From the NCBI RefSeq assembly GCF_002093975.1, contig NZ_MSZZ01000055.1, forward strand, positions 1 through 64,000: a stretch of DNA of 64,000 nt, given 5' to 3'. The notes under the pieces are model-generated. The model was not told where the DNA came from. It did no database searches and worked only from the letters and a program-made list of their open reading frames with translations. The translations under genes and the position numbers were made by a program. The stretch is from Thermoactinospora rubra (GTDB lineage Bacteria; Actinomycetota; Actinomycetes; Streptosporangiales; Streptosporangiaceae). Of the stretch, positions 1 to 8,400 are shown piece by piece (positions within the stretch are counted from its first letter, which is position 1; every line of letters begins with the position of its first letter).

Positions 1-1
1 G

Positions 2-265
2 CGGGCACTGGCCGGCCTGCTGCCGACCGCGACCCTGCGGGCCGTGCCGGGGGACAACCACACCACCACCGCCGAGGTGCTCGCCCCCCAACTGCGAAAC
101 CTCGCCCAGCACCCCCAGCACCCCCAGCACCCCCAGTCCTACGGGCTCCCCCAGTCCCACCGGCTCCACGAGCTTCACCAGATGCCCGGGGAGGGTGAGG
201 ATGGCAAGGATCGTCGTCACCGAGTCCATCTCCCTCGACGGCGTGGCGGAGGCCCCCGGCGGTGA
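2..265 (+). CDS. C-terminal part of an alpha/beta hydrolase (partial)
   Basis: The frame is open from the window edge. It reads a Leu-Leu-Pro...Val-Pro-Gly-Asp-Asn-His-Thr-Thr stretch followed by Glu-Val-Leu-Ala-Pro. This resembles the end of the alpha/beta hydrolase fold, where the catalytic His sits in a Gly-x-x-His turn before a last helix. The tail after about residue 40 is odd: a 9-bp repeat (CCCCCAGCA, about 2.8 copies from 112) encodes His-Pro-Gln three times. The frame then runs about 65 bases into the next gene. The repeat may have shifted the original stop. The N-terminal part lies outside the window, so the identification rests on a short stretch. Confidence 0.4.
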   Translation, partial: RALAGLLPTATLRAVPGDNHTTTAEVLAPQLRNLAQHPQHPQHPQSYGLPQSHRLHELHQMPGEGEDGKDRRHRVHLPRRRGGGPRR

Positions 266-767
266 GGGCTTCAAGTACCGCAACTGGAGCTTTGAGTTCG
301 ACCGCGGCGCGGAGGGAGAGGCGTTCAAGGTCGATGAGGCGCTGGGGGCCGAGGCGCTGCTGATCGGCCGCCGGACTTATGAGTCCTTCGCCGGCGCCTG
401 GCCCCACCAGGAAGGCCGGCTGGCCGACAAGTACAACAGCATGCCCAAGTACGTCATCTCCAGCACGCTCACCGACCCCGCATGGGCCAACACCCGCGTC
501 CTGGGCGGTGAGGTGATCGAGGAGGTGCGCGGGTTGAAGCGGGCGCTGGAGGGGGAGATCCAGGTACCCGGCAGCATCCGGCTGGTGCAGGAGCTGCTCG
601 GCGCCGACCTGGTCGATGAGATCCGCCTGATGACCTTCCCGGTCATCCTCGGCACAGGACGGCGCCTGTTCGGCCAGACCGCCGACAAGACCAGGTGGAA
701 GCTGACCCGAGCCACCACGGTCGGCGAGGGCATCCTGATCACAATCTTCCAGCGGGCCGGCCGATGA
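201..767 (+). CDS. Dihydrofolate-reductase-like (RibD C-terminal domain) protein
   Basis: This 188-residue protein has the single RibD C-terminal/DHFR-like fold. It opens with the beta-strand Arg-Ile-Val-Val-Thr-Glu-Ser-Ile-Ser-Leu-Asp-Gly-Val. It also has the family motif Leu-Ile-Gly-Arg-Arg-Thr-Tyr-Glu (about residue 55) and the late Gly-Ser-Ile-Arg-Leu-Val-Gln and Pro-Val-Ile-Leu-Gly-Thr-Gly-Arg-Arg-Leu-Phe segments. Such stand-alone proteins are presumed NADPH-dependent reductases, but most have no known substrate. The ATG at 201 follows a GGGAGG ribosome site at 189-194; a GTG at 195 is less well spaced. A second member of the family sits at the other end of the window (63142-63768). Confidence 0.85.
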   Translation: MARIVVTESISLDGVAEAPGGEGFKYRNWSFEFDRGAEGEAFKVDEALGAEALLIGRRTYESFAGAWPHQEGRLADKYNSMPKYVISSTLTDPAWANTRVLGGEVIEEVRGLKRALEGEIQVPGSIRLVQELLGADLVDEIRLMTFPVILGTGRRLFGQTADKTRWKLTRATTVGEGILITIFQRAGR

Positions 768-782
768 GGCGGCCGGCCATCC

Positions 783-1102
783 ACCCCGGCTGAGCTGTCG
801 CCGCACAGCTTCGATGGACACCCCGGCGTTGCTGAGCTCGGTGGCGTGAGCGTGGCGGAGCCGGTGGATGCCGATCTTGGCTCCGGCGAGCTCGCGGTAG
901 CGTCCCAGCGGTGGTGGGCGGCGTCGCAGGACAGCGGCCCACCGGATCCGTTCACGACGGCGCGGAACATCGGCCCGCTTGCGCTTGCGGGTCGAGGCCG
1001 CCGGGTCGGAGATGTTCGCGAGGTACGCGCGCACCGGGCGCGCGGTCAGCTCACCGATCTCCTCACCGTGATGGGCGGCGAACTGGAGCAGGTCCCGCGG
1101 TA
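783..1102 (-). pseudogene. Decayed tyrosine recombinase / phage-type integrase
   Basis: Read leftwards, one frame gives the N-terminal core-binding helix (Leu-Leu-Gln-Phe-Ala-Ala-His-His-Gly ... Val-Arg-Ala-Tyr-Leu-Ala). It then jumps to the C-terminal catalytic box His-Arg-Leu-Arg-His-Ala-His-Ala-Thr-Glu-Leu and Ala-Gly-Val-Ser-Ile-Glu-Ala-Val-Arg-Arg. The HxxR box and the helix after it are typical of site-specific tyrosine recombinases. Only about 107 codons remain where 300-400 are expected. The middle of the catalytic domain and the nucleophile Tyr are missing, and I see no start codon with a ribosome site. It overlaps the last codons of the MFS gene. Confidence 0.6.
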
Positions 1103-2319
1103 GGCGCGACGGCGTCGCAGGGCTCAATCGCCTGCGACGAGGACGACGGAGACGGTGCGGCGGCGGGCGACCTGCGCGAGAGCAGGTATCCCGTCAGCGC
1201 GGCGAGCAGGCCGGCCAGGCCGGCCGCCGCGAAGCCGCCCGCCGGGGCGGACACGTCGATCGCCACTCCCACGACCGGGGAGCCGAGCGCGAACCCCGCG
1301 CCCGCCGTCGAGGCCTGCAGGCCGGTCGCCTCACCCCGCACGCTGGCCGGCGCCAGCCGGCTCACCGCGTCGGAGACCGTGGAGAGGGTCGGTGCGGTGA
1401 GCAGCCCGACACCGACGACGGCCACACACAGCCAAGGCCAGTCATGGGCGAGTCCGGCCGGAATCGTCACCAGCCCGAGCAGGCCGAGCAGCAGCCAGGT
1501 GGGCATCGGCCGGGGCAGCGCTCCGTACACCAGACCGCCCACGACGGACGTCACCCCGAACACGGCGACGACCACGGCCGCCCACGAGACCTGACCGGCT
1601 TCTTCGAGAGTGGCGACGATGGCCAGGTCGACGCCGCTGAGCAGCATGGCGACGCCGAACCCCATCGTCAGGACGGCCACCATGCGCGCTCCCAGCCACT
1701 CCCGTCGCCGGGGCCGGCCCGCCGCGTCGCCGTACGCCTCGTCCTCGGCCCGCAGCGGCGGGTTGAGCAGGGCGATCCCTGCCCCGCCCGCGACGATCGC
1801 GGCGCCCACGCCCCATGCCACCACGCCGGGGGACACCTTCGCCGCGCACAGGATCACCACCGCCGGGCCCACCATGTACGACAGCTCGCCTGCCACCGAA
1901 TCCAGCGCGAACGCCGCCCGCCGCTGCCCCGCCGTCGTCATCGCGGCGATCGCCTGCCTGGTGACCGACTGAACCGGCACCATCAGCAGACCGGCGGCGA
2001 AGGAGGCGCCCAGCAAGATCACGTACGGCAGCGCGGGCACGCTCAGCCAGAACACGATCTGCGGGACAACCGTGGCCAGCAGCACGAAACGCAGGCCCCG
2101 CCGGTCGATCATCCGGCCCAGCAACGGCCCGCCCAGCGCGACACCGGCGGTGAGCGCCGCCGCCACGGCTCCCGCCGCCGCGTAGCTCATGCCGAGGGCA
2201 AGCACGACGTACATCGTCAGCGCCATCACGTCCGCCGTGATCGCGACACGAGCGAGCAGCGAAATGCCCAGCAGTGGCGCCATCCCCGGCACCGCGAGCA
2301 CCTGTCGGAACCTGGTCAC
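1063..2319 (-). CDS. MFS transporter
   Basis: A 418-residue membrane protein with about twelve hydrophobic segments in two halves. After the fourth half-helix it carries Gly-Gly-Pro-Leu-Leu-Gly-Arg-Met-Ile-Asp-Arg-Arg-Gly, the loop 2-3 motif of the major facilitator superfamily. The central hydrophilic loop is about residues 192-210. The C-terminal tail is rich in Ser, Pro and Ala. Export of a small molecule or drug is the likely role, but the substrate cannot be told. The gene starts with GTG and is divergent from a LysR gene 72 bp away, the usual arrangement of an exporter with its regulator. Its 3' end overlaps an integrase remnant. Confidence 0.85.
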   Translation of the reverse strand: MTRFRQVLAVPGMAPLLGISLLARVAITADVMALTMYVVLALGMSYAAAGAVAAALTAGVALGGPLLGRMIDRRGLRFVLLATVVPQIVFWLSVPALPYVILLGASFAAGLLMVPVQSVTRQAIAAMTTAGQRRAAFALDSVAGELSYMVGPAVVILCAAKVSPGVVAWGVGAAIVAGGAGIALLNPPLRAEDEAYGDAAGRPRRREWLGARMVAVLTMGFGVAMLLSGVDLAIVATLEEAGQVSWAAVVVAVFGVTSVVGGLVYGALPRPMPTWLLLGLLGLVTIPAGLAHDWPWLCVAVVGVGLLTAPTLSTVSDAVSRLAPASVRGEATGLQASTAGAGFALGSPVVGVAIDVSAPAGGFAAAGLAGLLAALTGYLLSRRSPAAAPSPSSSSQAIEPCDAVAPTAGPAPVRRPSR

Positions 2320-2391
2320 CGGTTTGACGCTAGATCCTCCGTAAGGCCATAGGAAGTCGTCAATTCAGTGGACCAGGCATAATGAGAGCTT
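2320..2391. promoter_or_regulatory. Divergent promoter between MFS and LysR genes
   Basis: These 72 bp are clearly AT-richer than the surroundings. On the + strand CATAAT at 2378-2383 is a good -10 box, only 8 bp before the ATG at 2392. The LysR mRNA would therefore be leaderless or nearly so, which agrees with the lack of a Shine-Dalgarno sequence. A LysR-type T-N11-A operator is likely here, but several stretches fit it and I cannot choose one. Confidence 0.4.
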
Positions 2392-3234
2392 ATGCCCCGC
2401 GATCTCGAGACCGCGCTGCTGCGGTCGTTCGTCACCGCCGTGCGGGCGGGCAGCATCAGCCGTGCGGCGGCGGTGCTCGGCCATACCCAGCCCGCGCTCA
2501 GCCAGCAGTTGCGCAAGCTGGAGAGGGCCGTCGGCAGGCCGCTGCTGCACAGGGCGCCATCCGGCGTCTCGCCCACCCGGGCGGGAGAGGAACTGCTGCC
2601 CTACGCCGAGCGCATCCTCGCGCTGTCGGCACAGGCGCTCGCCGAAACGGGGCGTGCGCTCACCGGGCATTGCGGCGTGGGCCTCCTCGAGGATCTCGCC
2701 GTCTCCCGCCTTCCTCAGGCACTCGCCGACCTCGCGCGGCTGCACCCCGACGCGACGCTGGAGGTGCTCATCCTGTCCAGCGCGGCGATGCGGGAGGCCT
2801 ACGACACGGGCCGTGTCCAGCTCGTGCTCGACGAGGTCCCGGGTCTTCCCTGGCCGCCGCGCTGGACGGTGCGTCTGCCGCTGGTCTGGGCGGTCGGGCA
2901 GGGTGTCGCCATCGACGCCGATCCGCTGCCGGTGGTGCTGTTCTCGAACACGTGCGCCTGGCGGACGGCGGTGCTGGAAACGCTGGAAGGCACCGGGCGC
3001 CGCTGGCGGGTGGCGTTCGAAAGCAACAGTCTCGCCGGCGTGCTCGCCGCGCTACGGGCCGGGCTCGGGGTCACGGCGCTCATGCCCGCCAACCTCGAGC
3101 CGGCCATGGCCTGCCACGACACGACCGCGTTGCCCGCTCTGCCGGACGTCGAACTCGGCCTCGCCCGCCACCCCGGCACCGAAGGCGATGCGCTCGTCGA
3201 CGCCGTGGAGACCGCTCTGCGGCGGATGATCTGA
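2392..3234 (+). CDS. LysR-family transcriptional regulator
   Basis: A 280-residue protein with an N-terminal winged helix-turn-helix (residues about 1-62: Leu-Arg-Ser-Phe-Val-Thr-Ala-Val, then Ser-Gln-Gln-Leu-Arg-Lys-Leu-Glu in the recognition helix). A linker helix and a shortish LysR substrate-binding domain (about 90-280) follow. It is read away from the MFS exporter gene and probably controls that gene and itself in response to the exported compound. The ATG lacks a ribosome site, consistent with the leaderless promoter just upstream. Confidence 0.9.
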   Translation: MPRDLETALLRSFVTAVRAGSISRAAAVLGHTQPALSQQLRKLERAVGRPLLHRAPSGVSPTRAGEELLPYAERILALSAQALAETGRALTGHCGVGLLEDLAVSRLPQALADLARLHPDATLEVLILSSAAMREAYDTGRVQLVLDEVPGLPWPPRWTVRLPLVWAVGQGVAIDADPLPVVLFSNTCAWRTAVLETLEGTGRRWRVAFESNSLAGVLAALRAGLGVTALMPANLEPAMACHDTTALPALPDVELGLARHPGTEGDALVDAVETALRRMI

Positions 3235-3303
3235 GCCGCCCGCGGCATGACCGCTGTGGGAATGTGTATCTGATCTCCCTCACCATCCGGCACAGCAAAC
3301 AGC

Positions 3304-3335
3304 CTCACCCGCCCGATAGAGGACGGGCGGGTGAG
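3304..3335. terminator. Hairpin in repeat copy A, 12-bp perfect stem
   Basis: CTCACCCGCCCG (3304-3315) pairs perfectly with 3324-3335 across an 8-base loop. It lies 70 bp after the LysR stop and could terminate that gene. There is no strong T tract, which is common in high-GC actinomycetes. Confidence 0.5.
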
Positions 3336-3357
3336 ACTGTTCTCATCACTGACGAGC

Positions 3358-3408
3358 GCCCCGCCTGCCCCACGCTGGGGGTGCGGTGTGGGGCGGGGCA
3401 GGCGGGGC
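3358..3408. repeat. Large GC-rich inverted repeat in copy A
   Basis: A 14-bp perfect arm (GCCCCGCCTGCCCC, 3358-3371) is matched at 3395-3408, with a 23-base centre. Copy B has the same element near 3667-3710 with one mismatch. Confidence 0.6.
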
Positions 3409-3532
3409 AACCTGGGTACACCGGTCCCACGAAATCCGGTGTTCTGGGTTCCTCTCCCTCGGAGACAGACCCAGTAGATCAGACAGCGACTTCACTACGG
3501 CTTCACCGCGGCTTCGCCCATACGACGAAGAA

Positions 3533-3562
3533 GCCCCGCCCCTCCCGAAGGAGGAGCGGGGC
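3533..3562. terminator. Hairpin with CGAA tetraloop
   Basis: A 13-bp stem (GCCCCGCCCCTCC with GGAGGAGCGGGGC, one G-T type mismatch) closes on the loop CGAA. It is preceded by GAAGAA and followed by CTCGTC. It looks like an intrinsic terminator usable from either side. Confidence 0.5.
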
Positions 3563-3610
3563 CTCGTCATGCCGGCCAGCATCTCCGTCACCGCCCGGAA
3601 CAACGGAGAA

Positions 3611-3646
3611 GCCTCACCTGACCAGCAAAGGAGGGGCAGGTGAGGC
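3611..3646. terminator. Hairpin in repeat copy B, 10-bp perfect stem
   Basis: GCCTCACCTG (3611-3620) pairs perfectly with CAGGTGAGGC (3637-3646). It is the counterpart of the 3304-3335 hairpin and lies downstream of the leftward glycosidase gene. Confidence 0.5.
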
Positions 3647-3774
3647 TGTCTCACTCCCAGCCATTGCCCCACCTGCCCCACGCTTGAAGGGTGTGGTGCG
3701 AGGGCAGGCGGGGCGACCTGGGTATTCACCACTTGCGCCCAACCAGTAGACCAGACGGCGCCTTCACGACAGCT

Positions 3775-5349
3775 TCAGCGAACGGCGTAGCCCAGGCGTC
3801 CCTCGGTTCGCTGGCCTTCGCAGCCGGAGCTGCTGGAGACGAAGTGGTCGCCGTTGCCGGGGACGCGGCAGCGGTAGAGAGGGACGGTGCCGGAGACTTG
3901 CACGGTGTGGAGGTGGCCCACAGGGCCAAGCGGGCGCTGACCTTCACAGCCCGGATCGAGGCTGAGCATGTTGTGGCCGCCGACCTGGCATTCGTACAGC
4001 GGGACGGTTCCCGGCACCTGCGACCGGTGGAGCCTCCAGGTCGCTTCGGCGGTGAAGCCCGGCGGCAGCAGGCGTGAGGAGGCCCAGTGGCCGCGGGTGG
4101 GGTGGTTGCCGCGGGTGAGGACGGTGTACGGCAGGCGCTCGAAGCCGCAGGACAGCTGGGCCGGGGTCAGGTCGTTGCGGTTGGCCAGGGCCCAGGTGGC
4201 CCAGGCGGGCTTGGCGGTGCCGTCGGCGTTGCGCAGGCCCAGCGCCAGTCCCCCGGCGACCTCGTCGGGGTGGTCGCGCATGCGGTGGTAGACGTAGTTG
4301 ACGATGCCGGGGGTGGCGAGCACGTTGCGGAAGGAGTCGCACACCGCGGTGGCCTGGCGCTGGGGCGAGGACGGGGTGAGGGAGTTGATGCCGCTCTCGG
4401 TGAGCTGGACCTGCGACCAGGCGGCCACCTGGTCGGGGAAGGTCGCGCGCAGCCAGCCCACCAGCACGCCGAGGTTGCCGTAGGTGACATACGGGTAGTC
4501 GTCGGCGGAGAAGGTGCCGCTGCGCAGGTCGCGTGGGTAGGGGTGGAAGGCGACCCGCCACTGTCTGCCGCCCGCCCGCTCCGCCAGCCCGCGCAGCACG
4601 CTCTGACCGGCCAGGGTGGCGTCGTCGGCCGAAGGCCGTTCCAGCTCGATGCCGAACTGGTGGTCCAGGGAGATGAGCACGGTGGCGGCGGGCTGCTCGG
4701 CGACGATGCGGTCGTAGGCGGCGTTGTAGTTCGCGGAGATCTCCTCCAGCCACCGCCGGGTGTCGCAGGGCGTGCCCTGCCCGCAGCCGACGTCGAACCA
4801 AACGTTGCTGTTGACCTCGTTGCCGATGACGAAGTCGGCGATCCGGCCGTGGCCGTGCAGCCCGTCGTAGCGCTGGGCGAGCATGCCGGCGAAGCGGGCG
4901 TAGTCCGCCGGGTCGGCCGGGGTGCAGAAGATGTCGAAGCCCGGGGCCGCCGGGGAGCACGGCTTGCCCGCCCGCGCCCAGGCCGGCGTGCCGTAGACGA
5001 CGCCGGTGACGATCAGACCGCGCGCGCTCCAGTCGCGGATCTCGGCGTCCACGGACGCCGGCACGGCGAAGCAGCGGCCGTCGTACTCCTGCTCGCCCGC
5101 ATCGCACGGCGCCTGCTTGCGCTGCGGCTCCCAGTGTGCCCACACCAGGTTGAGCGCCACCCCGCCGGTGTTGTTGCCGGCGATCTCGGCCTTGTCCGGC
5201 CAGGAATCGGCCTGGATGGACTTGATCCGGTAGGCGTCGCGTACCGGATACGGCAGCGCGGCGCCGTGCGTCCGCGCCTCGGCCGGCGTGAGAGCGGCCA
5301 GCACGAGCAGGACGGCTCCGAGGCACAGCTGCCATCGTGGTGTCTTCAC
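3775..5349 (-). CDS. Secreted glycoside-hydrolase-like protein with C-terminal Cys repeats
   Basis: A 524-residue protein starting with a signal peptide (residues 1-26, ending Thr-Pro-Ala-Glu-Ala). The middle (about 35-420) reads like a clan-A TIM-barrel glycosidase. It has Val-Ile-Gly-Asn-Glu-Val-Asn with Glu178 as likely acid/base and Leu-Thr-Glu-Ser-Gly with Glu318 as likely nucleophile. The C-terminal 95 residues hold two copies of a repeat of the form Gly-Thr-Val-Pro-Leu-Tyr-x-Cys ... Gly-Cys-Glu-Gly-Gln ... Leu-Gly. The same repeat ends the LamG protein at 11574-15704. The GTG at 5349 follows a GCGAGGAG site; the frame stays open 28 codons further upstream, but that would bury the signal peptide. 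The exact glycosidase family and substrate are not clear. Confidence 0.75.
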   Translation of the reverse strand: MKTPRWQLCLGAVLLVLAALTPAEARTHGAALPYPVRDAYRIKSIQADSWPDKAEIAGNNTGGVALNLVWAHWEPQRKQAPCDAGEQEYDGRCFAVPASVDAEIRDWSARGLIVTGVVYGTPAWARAGKPCSPAAPGFDIFCTPADPADYARFAGMLAQRYDGLHGHGRIADFVIGNEVNSNVWFDVGCGQGTPCDTRRWLEEISANYNAAYDRIVAEQPAATVLISLDHQFGIELERPSADDATLAGQSVLRGLAERAGGRQWRVAFHPYPRDLRSGTFSADDYPYVTYGNLGVLVGWLRATFPDQVAAWSQVQLTESGINSLTPSSPQRQATAVCDSFRNVLATPGIVNYVYHRMRDHPDEVAGGLALGLRNADGTAKPAWATWALANRNDLTPAQLSCGFERLPYTVLTRGNHPTRGHWASSRLLPPGFTAEATWRLHRSQVPGTVPLYECQVGGHNMLSLDPGCEGQRPLGPVGHLHTVQVSGTVPLYRCRVPGNGDHFVSSSSGCEGQRTEGRLGYAVR

Positions 5350-5400
5350 GAAAACTCCTCGCTCCCAACTGGAGGCGTCGTGGCGGGATGACGGGAACGA

Positions 5401-5438
5401 CGGCCGTGCCCCACCGATGAGTCGGTGGGGCACGGCCG
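5401..5438. terminator. Strong terminator hairpin after the RHS gene
   Basis: A 17-bp perfect stem (5401-5417 with 5422-5438) closes on the 4-base loop TGAG. It lies 36 bp past the RHS stop and 50 bp before the glycosidase start. The glycosidase therefore probably has its own promoter in the short gap or depends on read-through. Confidence 0.7.
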
Positions 5439-5474
5439 CATCGCTACCTCAGTGACAGTGGATCGGCGTTCCCG

Positions 5475-8400
5475 CTACCAGCAACCGCCCGCTATGCCCG
5501 CTACTCCTCCGACGATGCTGGAGCCACCACCCACCTTGGCAGCCGTGACGGCGATGGCCGGGCCGGCGTAGGGGGCCGCCGCGATGGCAGCAGCTCCCGC
5601 CCCTATGGCGGTCACACCGGCTACGACCGCGAAACCACATGCCCTGAAGGCTTTCCAGTCCACCTTGGTCTTGACCGCCTGCGGGTCGCGAACGACGACA
5701 TTTCCGTTCGTGTTCCTGTAGTGCAGGTAATCGAGGGCCCACTCCCCACCGAGTATCTCCGGCAGTTTGAAATACGCCATCTCCATGAAGACAAACTGGT
5801 TGACCCTCAGCTGTTTCACCTGGTAGCCCACCTCGCCGGCCATGTAGCTGTATGTGGTGACCCACTCGACTGTCCTCTTGTCCCTGCTGTAGCCGCCGAC
5901 GTGGCCGCGCCTGCCGTCGGGGCCGTTCCAGTCGTGCTGCTGCGCGCGGCTGACCTGCCTGCGCTGCTGGGCCACCTTCCTCGGCAGCGCCTTGCAGTAG
6001 TCCCGGCCCCCCTCGCACCGTCTCCCGAAGTCCTTCAGGTGCGCGATGGAACGGGCGGCCCTGGGCTTGGGCCGCGGCTTCGGCCAGGACCTGAGCTTGG
6101 GCACGGGACGGGCGACGTGGACCTGGCCGCGGCTGTCGCTCTCGAAGTACTTCAGCCCGTCCGGGTCGGTCATGGTCGCGGGGCTGTTGTTGGCGTAGGC
6201 GTAGGCGTTCATCTGCTGCGGATCGAGCGCGTCGAGGATCGGGTCGGCGGAGACGAACCGTCCCGCCGCCGGGTCGTACTCGCGGACGCCCAGCCGGGTC
6301 AGGCCGGTCGCCGCGTTCGCCGTGCCGCCGACGAAGGCGCGGCTGCCGGCGGGCCAGTCGGCCGCCGAGCCCCGCGGGTTGCCGAACAGGTCCAGCCGCC
6401 GCACCGTCGCGGCCCGCGTGGTGGCGTTGACGGCCAGGTGGGAGGTGTTGTGGTGGTCGGCGATCGTCCAGGTGAGCCCGGCGGCGGTGCGGGTGCCGAG
6501 GCCGTCGTAGTAACGGGTCCCCGTGGTCGAGCCGGTCGCGGTGTTCAGCCGGACCTCGCCGCCCGGGAGGAACAGCGTCACCGTGCCGGGGTCGCGGCGG
6601 ATGAGCTGCTTTCCCTGGGCGTCGTAGAGGTAGGAGGTGACCTTGTCGCCCGCGGTGACCGACTCCAGCAGTCCCTCGTCGTTCCACTTCAGGGTCTGGG
6701 TGCCGGTGGGACCCGGCCGCGTGGTCACGCTGCCCGTCTCGTCGTAGCCGTACTGCACGCTCGCCGAACCCGTCGTCACGGCCGTCACCGCGTGCGGCCG
6801 GACGACGCCGTCACCGGGCTCCGGGTAGGCGTAGGCGGTCACGACGTCGGCGGCGCCGCCCAGGCCCTTGACGGTCTTGGTGCGGCGGTTGCCGATGGCG
6901 TCATGGCCGTACTCGTGCCAGTAGGGCGCGGGGCCGCCGACGACCTGCGCGGACGGAGCGGCCGCGCAGGTGTCGGTGCTCTGGGTCCAGGCGGCCGTGA
7001 TACGGCGCAGGTAGTCGTAGGTGTAGCACTGGGTGTCCTTCTCGAAGCCGGCGGTGCGGTCGGTGGTCCGGGTGACGTTGCCCGCCAGGTCGTAGCCGTA
7101 GGTGAGGCTGTTCACCATCATGCCGGCGCCGGTGGTGTCGCGTTCGGTCAGCACCTCGGTGACCCGCCGCGTGCCCGGCTCGTAATACGTCGTGCGCCAC
7201 AGGAGCTTGTCCGGCATGCCGAGCTCCGACTGGGCGTGCTCCCCCAGCGCGTTGTACTCGGTGTCGGCGACATAGGTCTGCGCGCCCTTGACCGTGTCGA
7301 GACGGCCGTGGTCGTCATAGCCGTACACCAGCGTCTCGGCGGGCACGTCGTCGCCCAGCTTGGGCAGGAGGCTGGTCTTCACGCTGCCGTCGTCGGCGTA
7401 GGTGTTGGTCGTGGTGTAGGTGCCGGCGAGCTGCTTCTCGACCTCCGGGATGGTGATCGACGTGCCCTGCGGGCGTCCGCCCTCGTCGTAGCCGGTGACC
7501 TGCTCAACGTAGGCGTGGCCGTTCACATACCGGGTCGAGGACGTCAGGCCGCCCTTGGACAGGGTGTCGTAGACGTTCGTGGTCAGCGGCGTGGTCGGCG
7601 CCGAGGCCAGATGGGTCTGCTTCACGCGGCCGAGCTCGTCGTACACCGACACGACCGTCTTGCCGCGCGCGTCGGTGGTGGTCTGCAGCTGGCCGGCGTC
7701 GTCGTAGGTCATGGTCGACACGCCGCGGTCCGGGTCCTCGGCCTTGATCTTGCGGCCGAGGACGTCGTAGGTGTAGCGCCACACGTTGCCCGCCGCGTCG
7801 GTGATCTTGGCCAGCTCGCCCCGCTTGGTGTAGCCGTAGCGGGTGACGTCGGCCGGGCCGGACAACGTCCTGCCCTGCCACTGCACCAGCGCGGTCACGC
7901 GGCCGCGGGCGTCGATGTACTTGGTGGTCACGGTCTTGCCCAGCGGGGGGATCTCGCTGATCCAGTCGCCGCCGTAGGACGTCGTGGTGCGCCATCTCTC
8001 GCCCAGCTGGCCGAGCTCGTTGGCCGCCACGAAGATCTCCGCGGTTTTCCGTTCCGCGCCGTCGTAGGAGATGACCGTCGCGGCCGGCACCTTGCCGGCG
8101 TCCGGCACGAACAGCGTCGTCCCGGGGTCACCCGTGGTGTGGTACGCCGGGCGGGTCAGGTTGACGAGCCCGTGCGTGTCGTACAGCGTCTCGGTCACGA
8201 TCCGTCCGCCGGCCGGGCTGGGTTCCTGCGTCTGCCTGGACCGGAGGAAGCCGTCGAACAGCTCGTACGACTCGACGTGGTTGCCGTTGGCCCGCAGGGT
8301 GCTGGTGAGCACCCAGTTCGGGCTGGTGCGGCTCAGGCCGTAGGAGTAGCGGATGTGCGGGCTGTCGCCGGCCGCGGCACTGCGGCCCGGCTTGTACACC

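Larger units (their letters stand above)
3235..3774. repeat. Gene-free block of stacked hairpins in two related copies
   Basis: This 540-bp gap between convergent genes holds no convincing gene. Copy A (about 3299-3494) and copy B (about 3608-3778) share the same order of parts. First is a short perfect hairpin around CCTCACC...GGTGAGG. Next is a larger GC-only inverted repeat built on CCTGCCCC...GGGGCAGG. Then come a conserved CCTGGGTA stretch and a CCAGTAGAYCAGAC box. A third type of hairpin (3533-3562) lies between the copies. They may act as bidirectional terminators for the LysR and glycosidase genes, or be a dispersed palindromic repeat family. Confidence 0.65.

Noticed and set aside
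3299-3778. Possible CRISPR array
   Set aside because: There are only two units, each internally palindromic and of different length, with no regular spacers and no cas genes nearby.
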